64,000 nucleotides of DNA from CASFRF01 sp031549345. GTDB lineage: Bacteria > Verrucomicrobiota > Lentisphaeria > Victivallales > Victivallaceae. Below, one piece after another: positions 16,520 through 25,706 of the stretch; position 1 is the stretch's first letter, and each line of letters opens with the position of its first letter. The DNA lies in NCBI GenBank assembly GCA_031549345.1, contig JAVBPY010000003.1, forward strand, positions 124,001-188,000, in the 5' to 3' direction. A program made the position numbers and the translations under genes. The notes below the pieces were generated by a model. That model did no database searches and was not told where the DNA came from. It worked only from the letters and a program-made list of their open reading frames with translations.

Positions 16520-17353
16520 ATGGAATTCCCCGCGCTCTTTCGATCGGGGAAACGCCTGCCGCTCCTGATGGGGATCGTGAATGCGACACCCGATTCGTTC
16601 AGCGGCGGGTTCTGTAAGTCCGAGGCGGCGGAACGGGGATTTCGCCTCCTGGACGAGGGGGCCGATTGGCTTGACCTCGGGGGCGAATCCACCCGCCCGG
16701 GGGCCGGAGAGGTGGATTCCGGGGAGGAGACGGCACGGATTCTTCCGATTTTGGCCGCTTGGCGCGCCCAAAGGCCGGATGCGCTTGTCAGTGTTGACAC
16801 GCGAAAGGCGGATGTGGCGGAGGCTGCGTTGGCGGCGGGAGCCGGCTGGATCAACGATGTGAGCATGCTTGCCTATTCGCGCGGCGAGCTCGCGCGGGCG
16901 GTCGCGCAAGCGGGAGCCGGGCTGATTCTGTGTCATTCGCGCGGAACGCCCGAAACGAAGGAAACCGTTTACGCCGATGTTGTCGCGGAAGTTTGCCGGG
17001 AGCTCTCGGGCGCGTTGGAGCTGGCGTTGAAATATGGCGTGAAGCGGGAAAAAATTCTGATCGATCCGGGGATCGGCTTCGGCAAAAGCACGGCGGAAAA
17101 CTGGCAGCTTCTGGGGGCAATCCCTGCACTGGCCGCCGTCGGGCCGGTTTTGATCGGCCACTCCAGGAAACGTTTTTTGCAGACGGCTTGCGGTGAGGTT
17201 CCTCCCCTGGAAAGGGAAGCGGCGGGATTGGGCGTTTCCCTGGCGCTGGCGCGGCGTGGGGGCGTGAGCGTTTTGCGTGTGCATGAAATCAAACCGCTGG
17301 CCGATGCGCTGGCGGCGGAGCGGCGCGTTTACGGGGAGTTGCGATGGAATTAA
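16520..17353 (+). CDS. folP: Dihydropteroate synthase
   Basis: The 277-residue enzyme condenses para-aminobenzoate with dihydropterin pyrophosphate in folate synthesis. It shows the TIM-barrel motifs GIVNATPDSF, GGESTRPGA, INDVSML, DPGIGFGKS and the sulfonamide-region GHSRKRFL. ATG 16520 is 4 bases after the gyrA stop and has GGAGG 9 bases upstream; the frame is open further upstream only because it overlaps gyrA. Its 3' end overlaps cdaA by 10 bases. Confidence 0.94.
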   Translation: MEFPALFRSGKRLPLLMGIVNATPDSFSGGFCKSEAAERGFRLLDEGADWLDLGGESTRPGAGEVDSGEETARILPILAAWRAQRPDALVSVDTRKADVAEAALAAGAGWINDVSMLAYSRGELARAVAQAGAGLILCHSRGTPETKETVYADVVAEVCRELSGALELALKYGVKREKILIDPGIGFGKSTAENWQLLGAIPALAAVGPVLIGHSRKRFLQTACGEVPPLEREAAGLGVSLALARRGGVSVLRVHEIKPLADALAAERRVYGELRWN

Positions 17354-18174
17354 GTACACTCTGGGAATATTATTTGCGGCCGATGCTGGAAATCGGTCTG
17401 ATTGCGTTTCTTATTTACGAAGCGCTGTATTTTTTGCGCGACTCGCGCGGTTCAAAAGTTCTTGTCGGGCTGGTTGTGCTTCTTTTGTTGCTTTCTTTCG
17501 CCTCTTTCCATCTCAAACTCCAGGTGGTGAAGCACCTTTTGGACGGATTCTGGACGATTCTGGCGACGGCGCTTCTGGTTATTTTCCAGCCGGAGCTCCG
17601 GCGGGCCTTTGCCCAGCTCGGCAGTTGGCGGTTCCAGCAAGGGAAGCAGAAGCGGGAATTCATCGGTGAACTGGTTCAGGCGGCGGTGGATATGTCCAAA
17701 CGCAAGTGCGGCGCGCTGATCGTTATCGAGCGGCGGATCGGGATGCGCGTACTGGTGGAGGACGCGGTCAAGCTCGATTCCAAAGTCAGCGCCATGATTC
17801 TTGAATCGATCTTTTTTCCGAAATCCCCGTTGCATGACGGCGCAGTGGTCATCAAGCACGAGCGGATCATCGCGGCGCGGGTCATCCTTCCTTTGAGCCG
17901 GACCGATGAAATCTCGCGCCGCCTGGGAACCCGGCACCGCGCGGCGGTCGGCATTACCGAAGAAACCGACGGCGTCGTCCTCCTTGTCTCCGAAGAAACC
18001 GGCACCATCAGCATCGCCTGCCGCGGCGGCCTCTACCGGGAACTCGACCCGGTTACTCTGGAGCAATACCTGGAAAAATTGTTGATCGACGAGGACGACG
18101 ACGCTCTCCTCCCGGTTTCCGTCTCCCACGGCTCCGGCGGAAAAACGACCGAACCGACGGAGGAAACAAGATGA
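17344..18174 (+). CDS. cdaA: Diadenylate cyclase CdaA
   Basis: The 276-residue protein makes c-di-AMP from two ATP. Three N-terminal membrane helices (about residues 12-75) precede the DAC domain with both signature motifs: DGA (165-167, in LHDGAVV) and RHR (197-199, in GTRHRAAVG). The C-terminal about 25 residues are polar and variable. It overlaps folP upstream and cdaR downstream (ATGA), the classic cdaA-cdaR pairing. The usual third partner glmM is not next in line. c-di-AMP would control cell wall and potassium/osmolyte balance. Confidence 0.95.
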   Translation: MELSTLWEYYLRPMLEIGLIAFLIYEALYFLRDSRGSKVLVGLVVLLLLLSFASFHLKLQVVKHLLDGFWTILATALLVIFQPELRRAFAQLGSWRFQQGKQKREFIGELVQAAVDMSKRKCGALIVIERRIGMRVLVEDAVKLDSKVSAMILESIFFPKSPLHDGAVVIKHERIIAARVILPLSRTDEISRRLGTRHRAAVGITEETDGVVLLVSEETGTISIACRGGLYRELDPVTLEQYLEKLLIDEDDDALLPVSVSHGSGGKTTEPTEETR

Positions 18175-19157
18175 AACGGCGCATCGCTTCTTTGCCTGGT
18201 CGTATATTCAACTCTTTCCGGCGTGATATGCTACGCAAAATGATTGCGCTTTTTTTCGCCGTCCTTCTTTATTTCTACATCAGCAACTTGATTCACTCCG
18301 AAACGCGGGAGGTGCACAATGTGCCGCTCCAACTGGAGCTGCCGCTGGGACTTGTTTCACAGACGGAGCTTCCGGATGTTTCGCTCCGCGTCCGCGGCGA
18401 CGCGCGCGGCATGGGAAGCCTCCGCCCGCGCGACCTTCTGGGGAAAATCCGGATCGAACAGGCCGTTCCGGCGGAGATGCTCACCATCGAACTGCGTCCC
18501 GAAATGTTTATGGCTCCCACGGGACTGAACGTGCTCGAGGTGATTGCGCCGCGTAAAATCAACGTGATGCTAGAACGTGTTCATACAGTCAAAGTTCCGA
18601 TCCGGCCGCGTTACAATTCGCTCAGCAATCTTGCGCGCGACTACGCGGTGGAACGCGTTACTTTCCTCCCGCCGGAGGCGCAGGTACGCGGGCCGGAGAG
18701 TGTGGTCAAAGCGCTCAGCGCCATCTATACGGAGCCGATTCCCATCGATGCGCAGGTAACGGAAAGCTTCGAATATACCGTTCGCCTGGATATTCCGCCG
18801 GGGCTCGACGGCTGTTCCCCGGAGAAAGTAACCGCCCGCATCGCGGTGGGGCGGAGCCGCACCACGCGGACGTTCGTCGGTGTGCCGGTCCGCCTGACCG
18901 TAGCCGCCGGAGCGCCTCCGGTGTGGAACATGGATATCCGCCCCTCTGCCCAGGTGGAGCTCACGCTGAGCGGTCCGCTGGAAAAAGTCAATGCCCTGCG
19001 CCTTTCGGACTTGAAGCCGTACCTGGAGTTGCCTTCCGCAACGCGTCCCGGCGACTACACCGTCCCCGTGGGGTGTTACCTCGACGCCCCCGGCGATGTG
19101 GAGATAACACGCATCGAACCGGCGACCTTGACCATCAAACTTACCGAGAAACGCTGA
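18171..19157 (+). CDS. cdaR: YbbR-domain protein, CdaR-like regulator of CdaA
   Basis: The 328-residue protein has one N-terminal membrane helix (MIALFFAVLLYFYISNLI) and a long extracytoplasmic part with about three YbbR-like repeats (for example VPIRPRYNSL..., VRGPESVVKALSAIYTEPI, VELTLSGPLEKVNAL). In Firmicutes CdaR binds and regulates CdaA at the membrane. The 4-base overlap with cdaA supports the same job here. Confidence 0.88.
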   Translation: MKRRIASLPGRIFNSFRRDMLRKMIALFFAVLLYFYISNLIHSETREVHNVPLQLELPLGLVSQTELPDVSLRVRGDARGMGSLRPRDLLGKIRIEQAVPAEMLTIELRPEMFMAPTGLNVLEVIAPRKINVMLERVHTVKVPIRPRYNSLSNLARDYAVERVTFLPPEAQVRGPESVVKALSAIYTEPIPIDAQVTESFEYTVRLDIPPGLDGCSPEKVTARIAVGRSRTTRTFVGVPVRLTVAAGAPPVWNMDIRPSAQVELTLSGPLEKVNALRLSDLKPYLELPSATRPGDYTVPVGCYLDAPGDVEITRIEPATLTIKLTEKR

Positions 19158-19241
19158 TTCGCCGCCTTTTTTGTTTTCTTTAGTGGATTTTCAAAAAAAA
19201 GCGTCTATATTCAACTGCGTAACACGCAAGGATTTGTTTTC

Positions 19242-20294
19242 ATGAAAAAAGTTTCCGTTGCCATTATAGGATGCGGCGTGATCGCGCCCACCCACGCCGA
19301 GTCTTTCAAGGCCATCCCCGGCGTGGAGTTCCTTTACGCCGTGGACGTCATCCGCGACCGCGCGGAACACTTCCAGGAACAATACGGTTTCCGCAAAATC
19401 GCAACGGACTACCGGAGCGTCCTGAAAGATCCGGAACTGAACCTTGTCGTCGTTTGCACCGATCACGCGGGACATGCGGAAATTGTTGTCGCCGCCCTCG
19501 ATGCGAAGAAGCATGTTCTTTGCGAAAAACCGTTGGGTATTTCCAATGTACAGCTCGATGCCATGCTCGCGGCGCACCGGCGCAATCCGGAGCTTGTTTT
19601 CTCCGGGATTTTTCAGCACCGCCATGAAGCGTCCAACCGCCTGGTCCGCAAACTTGTGGGCGACGGAATGTTCGGAAAACTCCTGAACGTGAATTTGTTT
19701 ATGAGCTGTCTGCGGACCGACGCCTATTACCGGGCGGACGCGTGGCGCGGAACCTGGGCACGCGAAGGCGGCGGCGTGCTCATCAACCAGACGATCCACC
19801 ACCTCGATTTGCTGCGCTTCTTTTTCGGTGAAGTGGAGTCCGTGGCGGCGTTGTGCGTCAACGCGGTGCACAAGGACTCCAGCGAGACCGAGGATAATGC
19901 GGTGATGGCGCTTCGTTTCCGCTCCGGACTTCTGGGGTGCGTTTCCGCGAGCAACGGCAGCGCGGAACATTGGCGGAACGGATTCATTCTTATGGGGACC
20001 GAGGGATACATGGAATATTTCGACGAAAGTCCCGTGCGCTGTACCTTCAACGATCCGGCGCGCAAAACGGCGGTGGAAGCCATGTTCCGGGGGGCGGAAA
20101 GCGATCCTGCGCTTCAGTCCGGCAAAGCCTATTACGGCGGCGGGCATCCGGCGCAGCTGCATGACGTGATCGATGCGATTCGCGAGGCGCGCGCACCGTA
20201 TGTTTCCGCCGAAGAGGCCGCCGGCACCGTCCGGCTTGTCTGTGCCATTTACGAAGCCAGCCGCAGCGGCCGCTGGGAAACCATACAGGTATGA
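19242..20294 (+). CDS. Gfo/Idh/MocA family oxidoreductase
   Basis: The 350-residue protein has an N-terminal Rossmann fold (AIIGCGVIAPTHAESF), the EKP motif in VLCEKPLGIS (near residue 95) and a C-terminal domain with GGGVLINQTIHHLDLLRFFFG, whose HH..D pattern is common in sugar dehydrogenases of this family. An AAGGA site precedes the start. It leads an operon with two glycosidases, so it probably oxidises the released monosaccharide or takes part in an oxidation-elimination route to glycoside cleavage. Substrate unknown. Confidence 0.9.
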   Translation: MKKVSVAIIGCGVIAPTHAESFKAIPGVEFLYAVDVIRDRAEHFQEQYGFRKIATDYRSVLKDPELNLVVVCTDHAGHAEIVVAALDAKKHVLCEKPLGISNVQLDAMLAAHRRNPELVFSGIFQHRHEASNRLVRKLVGDGMFGKLLNVNLFMSCLRTDAYYRADAWRGTWAREGGGVLINQTIHHLDLLRFFFGEVESVAALCVNAVHKDSSETEDNAVMALRFRSGLLGCVSASNGSAEHWRNGFILMGTEGYMEYFDESPVRCTFNDPARKTAVEAMFRGAESDPALQSGKAYYGGGHPAQLHDVIDAIREARAPYVSAEEAAGTVRLVCAIYEASRSGRWETIQV

Positions 20295-20303
20295 GGTGAA
20301 GCC

Positions 20304-22016
20304 ATGAAAATCCGCATCGACAAGCAAAACATCACCCCCGGCGATTCCGTTCATGTTCCGGCGGGGGCGAAAGTGGAAATCGAGATCGCTTCTCCGCTGT
20401 ACGGCCACGGCTTCAACCACGATCAGCCGTACCCGCTGAACAAAGGTTGCATCGATGCGCCGCATTTCGCGGTCAACAACATTCAAAGTCCGGTTTGGGT
20501 TGTTCCGCCGGGGCTTGTCATCCAGGCGGATACGCGGCATCCCCTCTGCGTTGTCTACAACAAGGATTTCGATAACACCCTGCGCCTCTCCTCCGACGAA
20601 TCGTTCGAGCTGAAATTCCACCGGGGCGCGACGCCGGAGGCGACGTGGAAGTTGTACACCGAGGCCATCGGCTATGCGCGTCCGACGCTGGAGCCATCCC
20701 AATTGGGCGATGTTTGGTTTTGCACCTGGACGCAATTTCCCCGCTGTATCACGCAGGCGCGCATTTTGCAAATGGCGCGGGATATCCGCGACCAGAAATA
20801 CCCCTGTTCCACGCTGATTATCGACGACCGCTGGGAGTCGTGCTTCGGCGAACTTGAGTTCAGCGCGGATTTTCCGGACCCGGCCGCGATGGTTGCGGAG
20901 CTTCACCGCCTCGGTTTCCGCGTGCTTTTGTGGGTGACGCCGTTTGTGAATGAAGAGGCGAAAAATTTCGGCGAACTGGAGAAATCCGGTGTCCTTGTGG
21001 CCGACAAAAACGGCGGCGCGGCGCGTCTGCGCTGGTGGGGCGGAACGGCGGGTCTGGTGGATGTAACGGGGGACGCCGGGCGCGAACACCTCCGCAGTCG
21101 CCTCGTGTACCTGAAGGATACCATCGGCGTGGATGGCTTCAAGATCGACGGCGGCGACGCCAAGTACCAGCCTCCCGCCGACCGTTGTTCCTGGTGCAAC
21201 GCGCCGGGGGCATCCGGATACTCCGACTGCCTTCTCGCGCTCTTTGAAGAAATAGCGCCTGGGTGTTGTGAAACGCGCACCGCGTGGCAGTCGCAGAATA
21301 GGAACATTATCTGGCGCGAAGGAGGGAAGGATTCCCATTGGGGCGCGAACAACGGTTTGCGGGCGATGCTTTCGCTGGGGCTCCATCTTTCGCTCATGGG
21401 GTACGATACGCTGATTCCGGACATGGTTCCGGGGCGGGTGCAGACCATGGAATCGAATATGGCGCTCCCGACGGATGAGTTGATGGTCCGCTGGACGGAG
21501 CTTTCGGTCTTCTTCCCGATCGTCCAGTTCAGCTATTACCCGTGGAACTACAAATCGGACGCGGCCAAGGCGGTTCTCGGGTTGGCCCGGGCGCACAAGG
21601 CGCTGGAAAAAACGTTGACCGACGCGATGCGCGATCTGTCGCGCCCCCTGATGCGCCCGTTGTGGTTCGACCACCCGGAAATTCCTGAATACCACGATAT
21701 TTCCGACGAGTTCATGCTCGGTTGCGACCTGGTTCTCGCGCCGGTTCTGGAAGCGGGGCGTGTGCGCCGGCGGGTGATTTTGCCGCCGGGTGATTGGCTG
21801 GACGCCTGGACGGGCGACGCGTTGCGCGGCGGAAATTATCCGGATTATCCGTCGCCGTGTCCCGGGATTCCGGTGTTTGTGCGCGCGTCCAATCCGGAAT
21901 TGTTCGAGGCGCTTCACGCGGAGCTCTGCCGGATCGACCGCCAATCGGTGGAGTCCGGGCGTATTTCGACGACTTACAACTGCGGCCTTGACCGCGATTT
22001 AACCGTTACAGGATAA
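20304..22016 (+). CDS. Glycoside hydrolase family 31-like enzyme
   Basis: The 570-residue protein has a beta-rich N-terminal part (about 1-110) and a TIM barrel with STLIIDDRWE, GFRVLLWVTPFVNEEA and the GH31-type nucleophile motif DGFKIDGGD (Asp282). A likely acid/base Asp343 sits in REGGKDSHWG, and a C-terminal beta domain includes VRRRVILPPGDWLDAWTG. This layout resembles the compact alpha-glucosidase/alpha-galactosidase-like branch of GH31. No signal peptide, so it acts in the cytoplasm on imported oligosaccharides. It sits 9 bases after the oxidoreductase. Confidence 0.82.
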   Translation: MKIRIDKQNITPGDSVHVPAGAKVEIEIASPLYGHGFNHDQPYPLNKGCIDAPHFAVNNIQSPVWVVPPGLVIQADTRHPLCVVYNKDFDNTLRLSSDESFELKFHRGATPEATWKLYTEAIGYARPTLEPSQLGDVWFCTWTQFPRCITQARILQMARDIRDQKYPCSTLIIDDRWESCFGELEFSADFPDPAAMVAELHRLGFRVLLWVTPFVNEEAKNFGELEKSGVLVADKNGGAARLRWWGGTAGLVDVTGDAGREHLRSRLVYLKDTIGVDGFKIDGGDAKYQPPADRCSWCNAPGASGYSDCLLALFEEIAPGCCETRTAWQSQNRNIIWREGGKDSHWGANNGLRAMLSLGLHLSLMGYDTLIPDMVPGRVQTMESNMALPTDELMVRWTELSVFFPIVQFSYYPWNYKSDAAKAVLGLARAHKALEKTLTDAMRDLSRPLMRPLWFDHPEIPEYHDISDEFMLGCDLVLAPVLEAGRVRRRVILPPGDWLDAWTGDALRGGNYPDYPSPCPGIPVFVRASNPELFEALHAELCRIDRQSVESGRISTTYNCGLDRDLTVTG

Positions 22017-22018
22017 AC

Positions 22019-23800
22019 ATGTACCAGATTAACTTCGGGAATTTGCCAAGCGTTGAGCTGAACACGGGTTGGGGGCTTCTTCCGGATCCGATGGGGCGTT
22101 GCATGGCCCAAAAATGGTGGAAATCAATCCGCAAGGAAAACTATTGGTTTCCCTCGTACGACGACGACGCGTTCTGGCCGACGCGCGTCCCGGGGGCGTT
22201 CAACCGCCTGCACCCGGAGCTGGAATATTACGAAGGCACCGTGGTGTATCTGAACCATTTCGATGCACGCAAGCCGGAAGCGGGTGAAAAGGTTTTTCTC
22301 CGTTTTGAAGGTGCGGCGGAGCGTTGCCAGGTTTTTCTCAACGGAAGCTATCTCGGCGAGCAGGACGGGGGCTACGTGCCGTTCCAGTTCGAGGTGTCGC
22401 GGGAGCTCGGGGAACACAACCGTCTGCTGCTGATTCTGGACAACCAACGTACCGACTACAGCGTGCCGAGCAACCTCCATGACTGGCAACACGACGGAGG
22501 CCTGATCCGCCCGGTGCGTTTGTATTACCGTCCCAGTGTTTTTCTGCGCGATTTCGCGTTCCGTACGGAATTCGAAGGGAACAATGTGCATCTGACGTTC
22601 CGGGTTCTCCCGGATGCGCCGGTGCGGGAAAACTTTACCGTGCACGTGGAACTCCGCGAGTCGGAAACGGATGGCGAGGTTATCTGGCGCGGCGCGGTTT
22701 CCGGTCGCGCGGGGAGCTGGGCGGAAACGCGCATTACCCTTCCGCGCGGCGGCGTGCGTCTGTGGTCGTGCGAAGACCCGTATCTCCACAAAATCACCGC
22801 GCGCTTGGGACGCGATACCTGGATGGATACGGTGGGAATCCGGGAAATCCGGACCTCGGGTCGCGACATTCTGTTGAATGGAGCGCCGGTCATTTTGCGC
22901 GGTGTGGCCGCCTGGGCGGAAGACCCGGAGCGCGGATTGTTTTCGCTGGGCGCGGAAGCGGCGGAGCGGACGGTGGCGATCATGCGCGGATTGAACTGCA
23001 ACTTCGCCCGTGCGGGGCACCGGCCGAACAGCATGGAATTCGTCCGCGCCTGCGATCGCGCGGGAATTCTTCTGTGGATGGAAGTTCCGGCGTACTGGCT
23101 GCCGGACATGCAACGTCCGGGGCGGAGCCGGATCGCCCTTCAGGCGCTGGAGGAAACGATCCGGTTTTTCCGCAACAACCCCTCGGTGATAATCTGGAGC
23201 GTGGGGAACGAGTGTTTGTACCACGCGCGGACGGAGGCGCAGTCGAATCTCGCGTATTTTGTGGAAGCGGCCGACCTGGCGCACGAGGTGGACCCCTCCC
23301 GGCTTGTTGCGTACACCGGCGGCATGGAAGGGCCGGGCAAAGCGGACAAGGTGGCCGAAATCTGCCCGCCGGAAATAGTGGAAAAACTCGATATCGTGGG
23401 AATCAACAGCTATTCGGGCATCGACGACGGGGCGGAGCCGGGGCGACCGGACGAGTTCCCCGATCAATACGAAAAGATCGCCTTCGTATCCAGTTGGGGC
23501 AAACCCCTGATTCTGGCGGAGGCGGGGATCGACGCGGTATTGGGCGAAGCCTCCTACGATTTCGGCGAAGCGCGCCAGGCGGCATACCATGAAAAGCTGC
23601 AAACGTTGTTCGCCGAAACGGTGAAAACCGGACAATTGCAGGGCCTTGCGGTCTTTGTTCTGAACGACTTCCGCACGCCGATCAAGCGCGGGCGTTTTCA
23701 GAAAGGCTACAACCGGAAGGGGCTTCTGACGCCCGACGGGCAGGAGAAGAAGGCCTGCGCGATTGTGCGCGAAGGGTTCCGGAAAATCGCCGCAAAATGA
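22019..23800 (+). CDS. Glycoside hydrolase family 2 enzyme (beta-glucuronidase/galactosidase-like)
   Basis: The 593-residue protein has the GH2 domain order: jelly-roll sugar-binding domain (about 40-190, YYEGTVVYLNHF), Ig-like domain, then a TIM barrel. The acid/base is Glu398 in SVGNECLYH and the nucleophile is Glu501 in LILAEAGID. Length and the VFVLNDFR segment fit beta-glucuronidase-like members. No signal peptide. It is 2 bases after the GH31-like gene and overlaps the next gene by four bases, so it acts in the same cytoplasmic degradation route. Confidence 0.88.
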   Translation: MYQINFGNLPSVELNTGWGLLPDPMGRCMAQKWWKSIRKENYWFPSYDDDAFWPTRVPGAFNRLHPELEYYEGTVVYLNHFDARKPEAGEKVFLRFEGAAERCQVFLNGSYLGEQDGGYVPFQFEVSRELGEHNRLLLILDNQRTDYSVPSNLHDWQHDGGLIRPVRLYYRPSVFLRDFAFRTEFEGNNVHLTFRVLPDAPVRENFTVHVELRESETDGEVIWRGAVSGRAGSWAETRITLPRGGVRLWSCEDPYLHKITARLGRDTWMDTVGIREIRTSGRDILLNGAPVILRGVAAWAEDPERGLFSLGAEAAERTVAIMRGLNCNFARAGHRPNSMEFVRACDRAGILLWMEVPAYWLPDMQRPGRSRIALQALEETIRFFRNNPSVIIWSVGNECLYHARTEAQSNLAYFVEAADLAHEVDPSRLVAYTGGMEGPGKADKVAEICPPEIVEKLDIVGINSYSGIDDGAEPGRPDEFPDQYEKIAFVSSWGKPLILAEAGIDAVLGEASYDFGEARQAAYHEKLQTLFAETVKTGQLQGLAVFVLNDFRTPIKRGRFQKGYNRKGLLTPDGQEKKACAIVREGFRKIAAK

Positions 23801-25626
23801 GTCTTCTGGAAAAACTCGGTAAGAGCCTGTTGTTTTTTGATGGCCCCCTGGGGAGCATGGTTTCGGTGCGCCATTCGGGGGTGTTACCCGAATTGCTCGT
23901 TCTCGATCCGGAAGGAGTCGCCGAGCTGGAAGCCCTTTACCGGACGTATCTTGATTGCGGAGTCGACATTGTAACCGCCGACACATTCGCCGCGAACCGG
24001 CAGCACCTCGAGCGCGTGGGGCACCTGCGGAGCGTGGCGGAAATCAACCGCCGTGCGGTGGACATCGCCCGCAATGCGGTCGGCGGCCGCGCTTTCGTCG
24101 CCGCCTCGGTCGGCCCCCTGGACGCCCCCGGCTCCATGGCGGAGGCGGAGTTGGAGGCTATTTATGCGGAACAAATGGACTCGCTCGCCGAAGTGCAACC
24201 CGATTTGTTGCACCTGGAAACATTTTCCGCGCCGCGCGAAGCGGCGGCGGCGTTACGCGCCGCCGCACGGACGGGCATTCCCTTTTCCTTTTCTTTGAAC
24301 GGAATGCGCTTCAGCCGCCAGCCCTCGCGTCCGGCGGCGCTGCGCATGGCGAACGTGGCGGCGGAGCAAGGAGCCTGCATGGTGGGGGTAAATTGCGCCG
24401 CGCCGTTCCTCGTGGGCGAACTGGCGGCGCTGCTTTTGGAGAATATTCCCCTGCCGATTGTCGCCTCGCCGAACGCGGGCGCGCCGGAGCTGCATCGCGG
24501 GAGAATCACCTACCGGTTGAACACGGCGGCGCTCTTGGCCGAGGCGGAGCAATGGCACCGCTCCGGCATCGCCGCCATCGGCGGCTGCTGCGGCATTGTG
24601 CCGGAACAACTGCGTGCGTTGAGCACCGCCTTTCGCGGGCGTCCGGTCGCGCCGCGCACGGTGGTTTCCGCGCCGCCTTCGATTGTTTCCGCACCGCCGG
24701 AGATTCCGGAAAATGATTTGCGAACCCTGCTTCGTTCCGGCCGCCGCCTTATGGCGCTGGAATTGCGTTTTCCGCCGCAGGGCAACTATGCGGAAACGCT
24801 GGCGCTCGCGGGCGAACTCGGGAGCGATCCGGGGGTTCTCTTTACCGTCCCGGATTGCCCGACGGGCAACCCCGGCTGCGATCCGTTGGCGGCGGCGGCG
24901 CTTTTGCGGAAGCATTGCGCGAGCCCCATTGTTCTGCACCAGGCGGCGGGGAACGCAAACCTCGGCAAAGTCTACGGACAATTGTTCGGCGCGTGGGAGC
25001 TTGGGGCGCGCGGCGTTCTGGCTATCTCCGGCGATTCGCCGACGCTGGGCCCCTTCGGGCGTCTTACCAGCCGTGTGGGGGATTTGGCCAATTCGCTGGA
25101 ATTGCTCCGCTTGCTGCATCTCCTTGGCTCCGGGTATTTGTTGAATGAGCAACCGCTCAAAAAGGCCCTTCCGTTTGTTTCCGCCTGCGCGTTCAGCCCC
25201 GGCGGGAACCCGGAGGGCGCGGCCAATTGGCTCCGCCAGAAGGTCGCGGCGGGGGCGGAAGCGGTGTTCACGCAGCCGATTTTCACCGTCGGTCAATTGA
25301 AAGAGCATTGCAAGACGCTCGATTGGCTTCGGGAAGCGCGCGTGGCGCTGTTTGTGGGTGTTTTGCCATTGAGTTCCGCCGCGCAGGCGCGCCGCCTCGG
25401 CGACGGGATGATTCCGGGACTGGTCGTCCCGGAGGAGGCGATGGAGCGCATGGCGGCGGAAGATACGCCGGAAGCGGGGCTCAAACTTGCCGCTGAACTT
25501 CTGGAAGCCATTGCCGGAGCGGGGCATCACGCCTATCTTGTGCCCCCTTTCTCCCGTGACAAGTCCGAAGCCGTCCGAATCCTCCACCGCGCGTGGAGTG
25601 CGTGCGGGCAGCATAAAAATATTTAA
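23797..25626 (+). CDS. Bifunctional homocysteine S-methyltransferase / methylenetetrahydrofolate reductase
   Basis: The 609-residue fusion resembles Bacillus YitJ. Residues about 1-290 form the zinc-dependent homocysteine methyltransferase barrel (FFDGPLGSMV, zinc ligands in VGVNCAAP and GGCCGIVP). Residues about 310-600 form a MetF-type reductase barrel (LELRFPPQGNY, GVLAISGDSPTLG, AVFTQPIF). The protein thus links reduction of methylene-THF with methyl transfer to homocysteine. The 4-base overlap with a glycosidase gene is odd because nothing connects the two activities; simple cotranscription is likely. Confidence 0.9.
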   Translation: MSLLEKLGKSLLFFDGPLGSMVSVRHSGVLPELLVLDPEGVAELEALYRTYLDCGVDIVTADTFAANRQHLERVGHLRSVAEINRRAVDIARNAVGGRAFVAASVGPLDAPGSMAEAELEAIYAEQMDSLAEVQPDLLHLETFSAPREAAAALRAAARTGIPFSFSLNGMRFSRQPSRPAALRMANVAAEQGACMVGVNCAAPFLVGELAALLLENIPLPIVASPNAGAPELHRGRITYRLNTAALLAEAEQWHRSGIAAIGGCCGIVPEQLRALSTAFRGRPVAPRTVVSAPPSIVSAPPEIPENDLRTLLRSGRRLMALELRFPPQGNYAETLALAGELGSDPGVLFTVPDCPTGNPGCDPLAAAALLRKHCASPIVLHQAAGNANLGKVYGQLFGAWELGARGVLAISGDSPTLGPFGRLTSRVGDLANSLELLRLLHLLGSGYLLNEQPLKKALPFVSACAFSPGGNPEGAANWLRQKVAAGAEAVFTQPIFTVGQLKEHCKTLDWLREARVALFVGVLPLSSAAQARRLGDGMIPGLVVPEEAMERMAAEDTPEAGLKLAAELLEAIAGAGHHAYLVPPFSRDKSEAVRILHRAWSACGQHKNI

Positions 25627-25694
25627 TCCGGCAACTTGCATTTCATCAAAGAACGAGTATTAGTAAGACAATGTTCTTATTGTTCTCTATTATC

Positions 25695-25703
25695 TAAGGA
25701 GGT
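25695..25703 (+). promoter_or_regulatory. Near-perfect Shine-Dalgarno for the giant secreted protein
   Basis: TAAGGAGGT ends 3 bases before the ATG codon at 25707, after an AT-rich leader that holds the repeated element GTTCTTATTGTTCT (25674-25686). It is the strongest ribosome site in the window and implies high translation. Confidence 0.6.
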
Positions 25704-25706
25704 CTT

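Noticed and set aside
13579..16866. Minus-strand open frame of about 1095 codons opposite gyrA
   Set aside because: Lies antisense to unmistakable gyrA and folP; composition is Arg/His/Ala-rich shadow sequence.
19191..21944. Minus-strand open frame of about 917 codons opposite the oxidoreductase and GH31-like genes
   Set aside because: Antisense shadow; the plus-strand genes have catalytic motifs and proper spacing.
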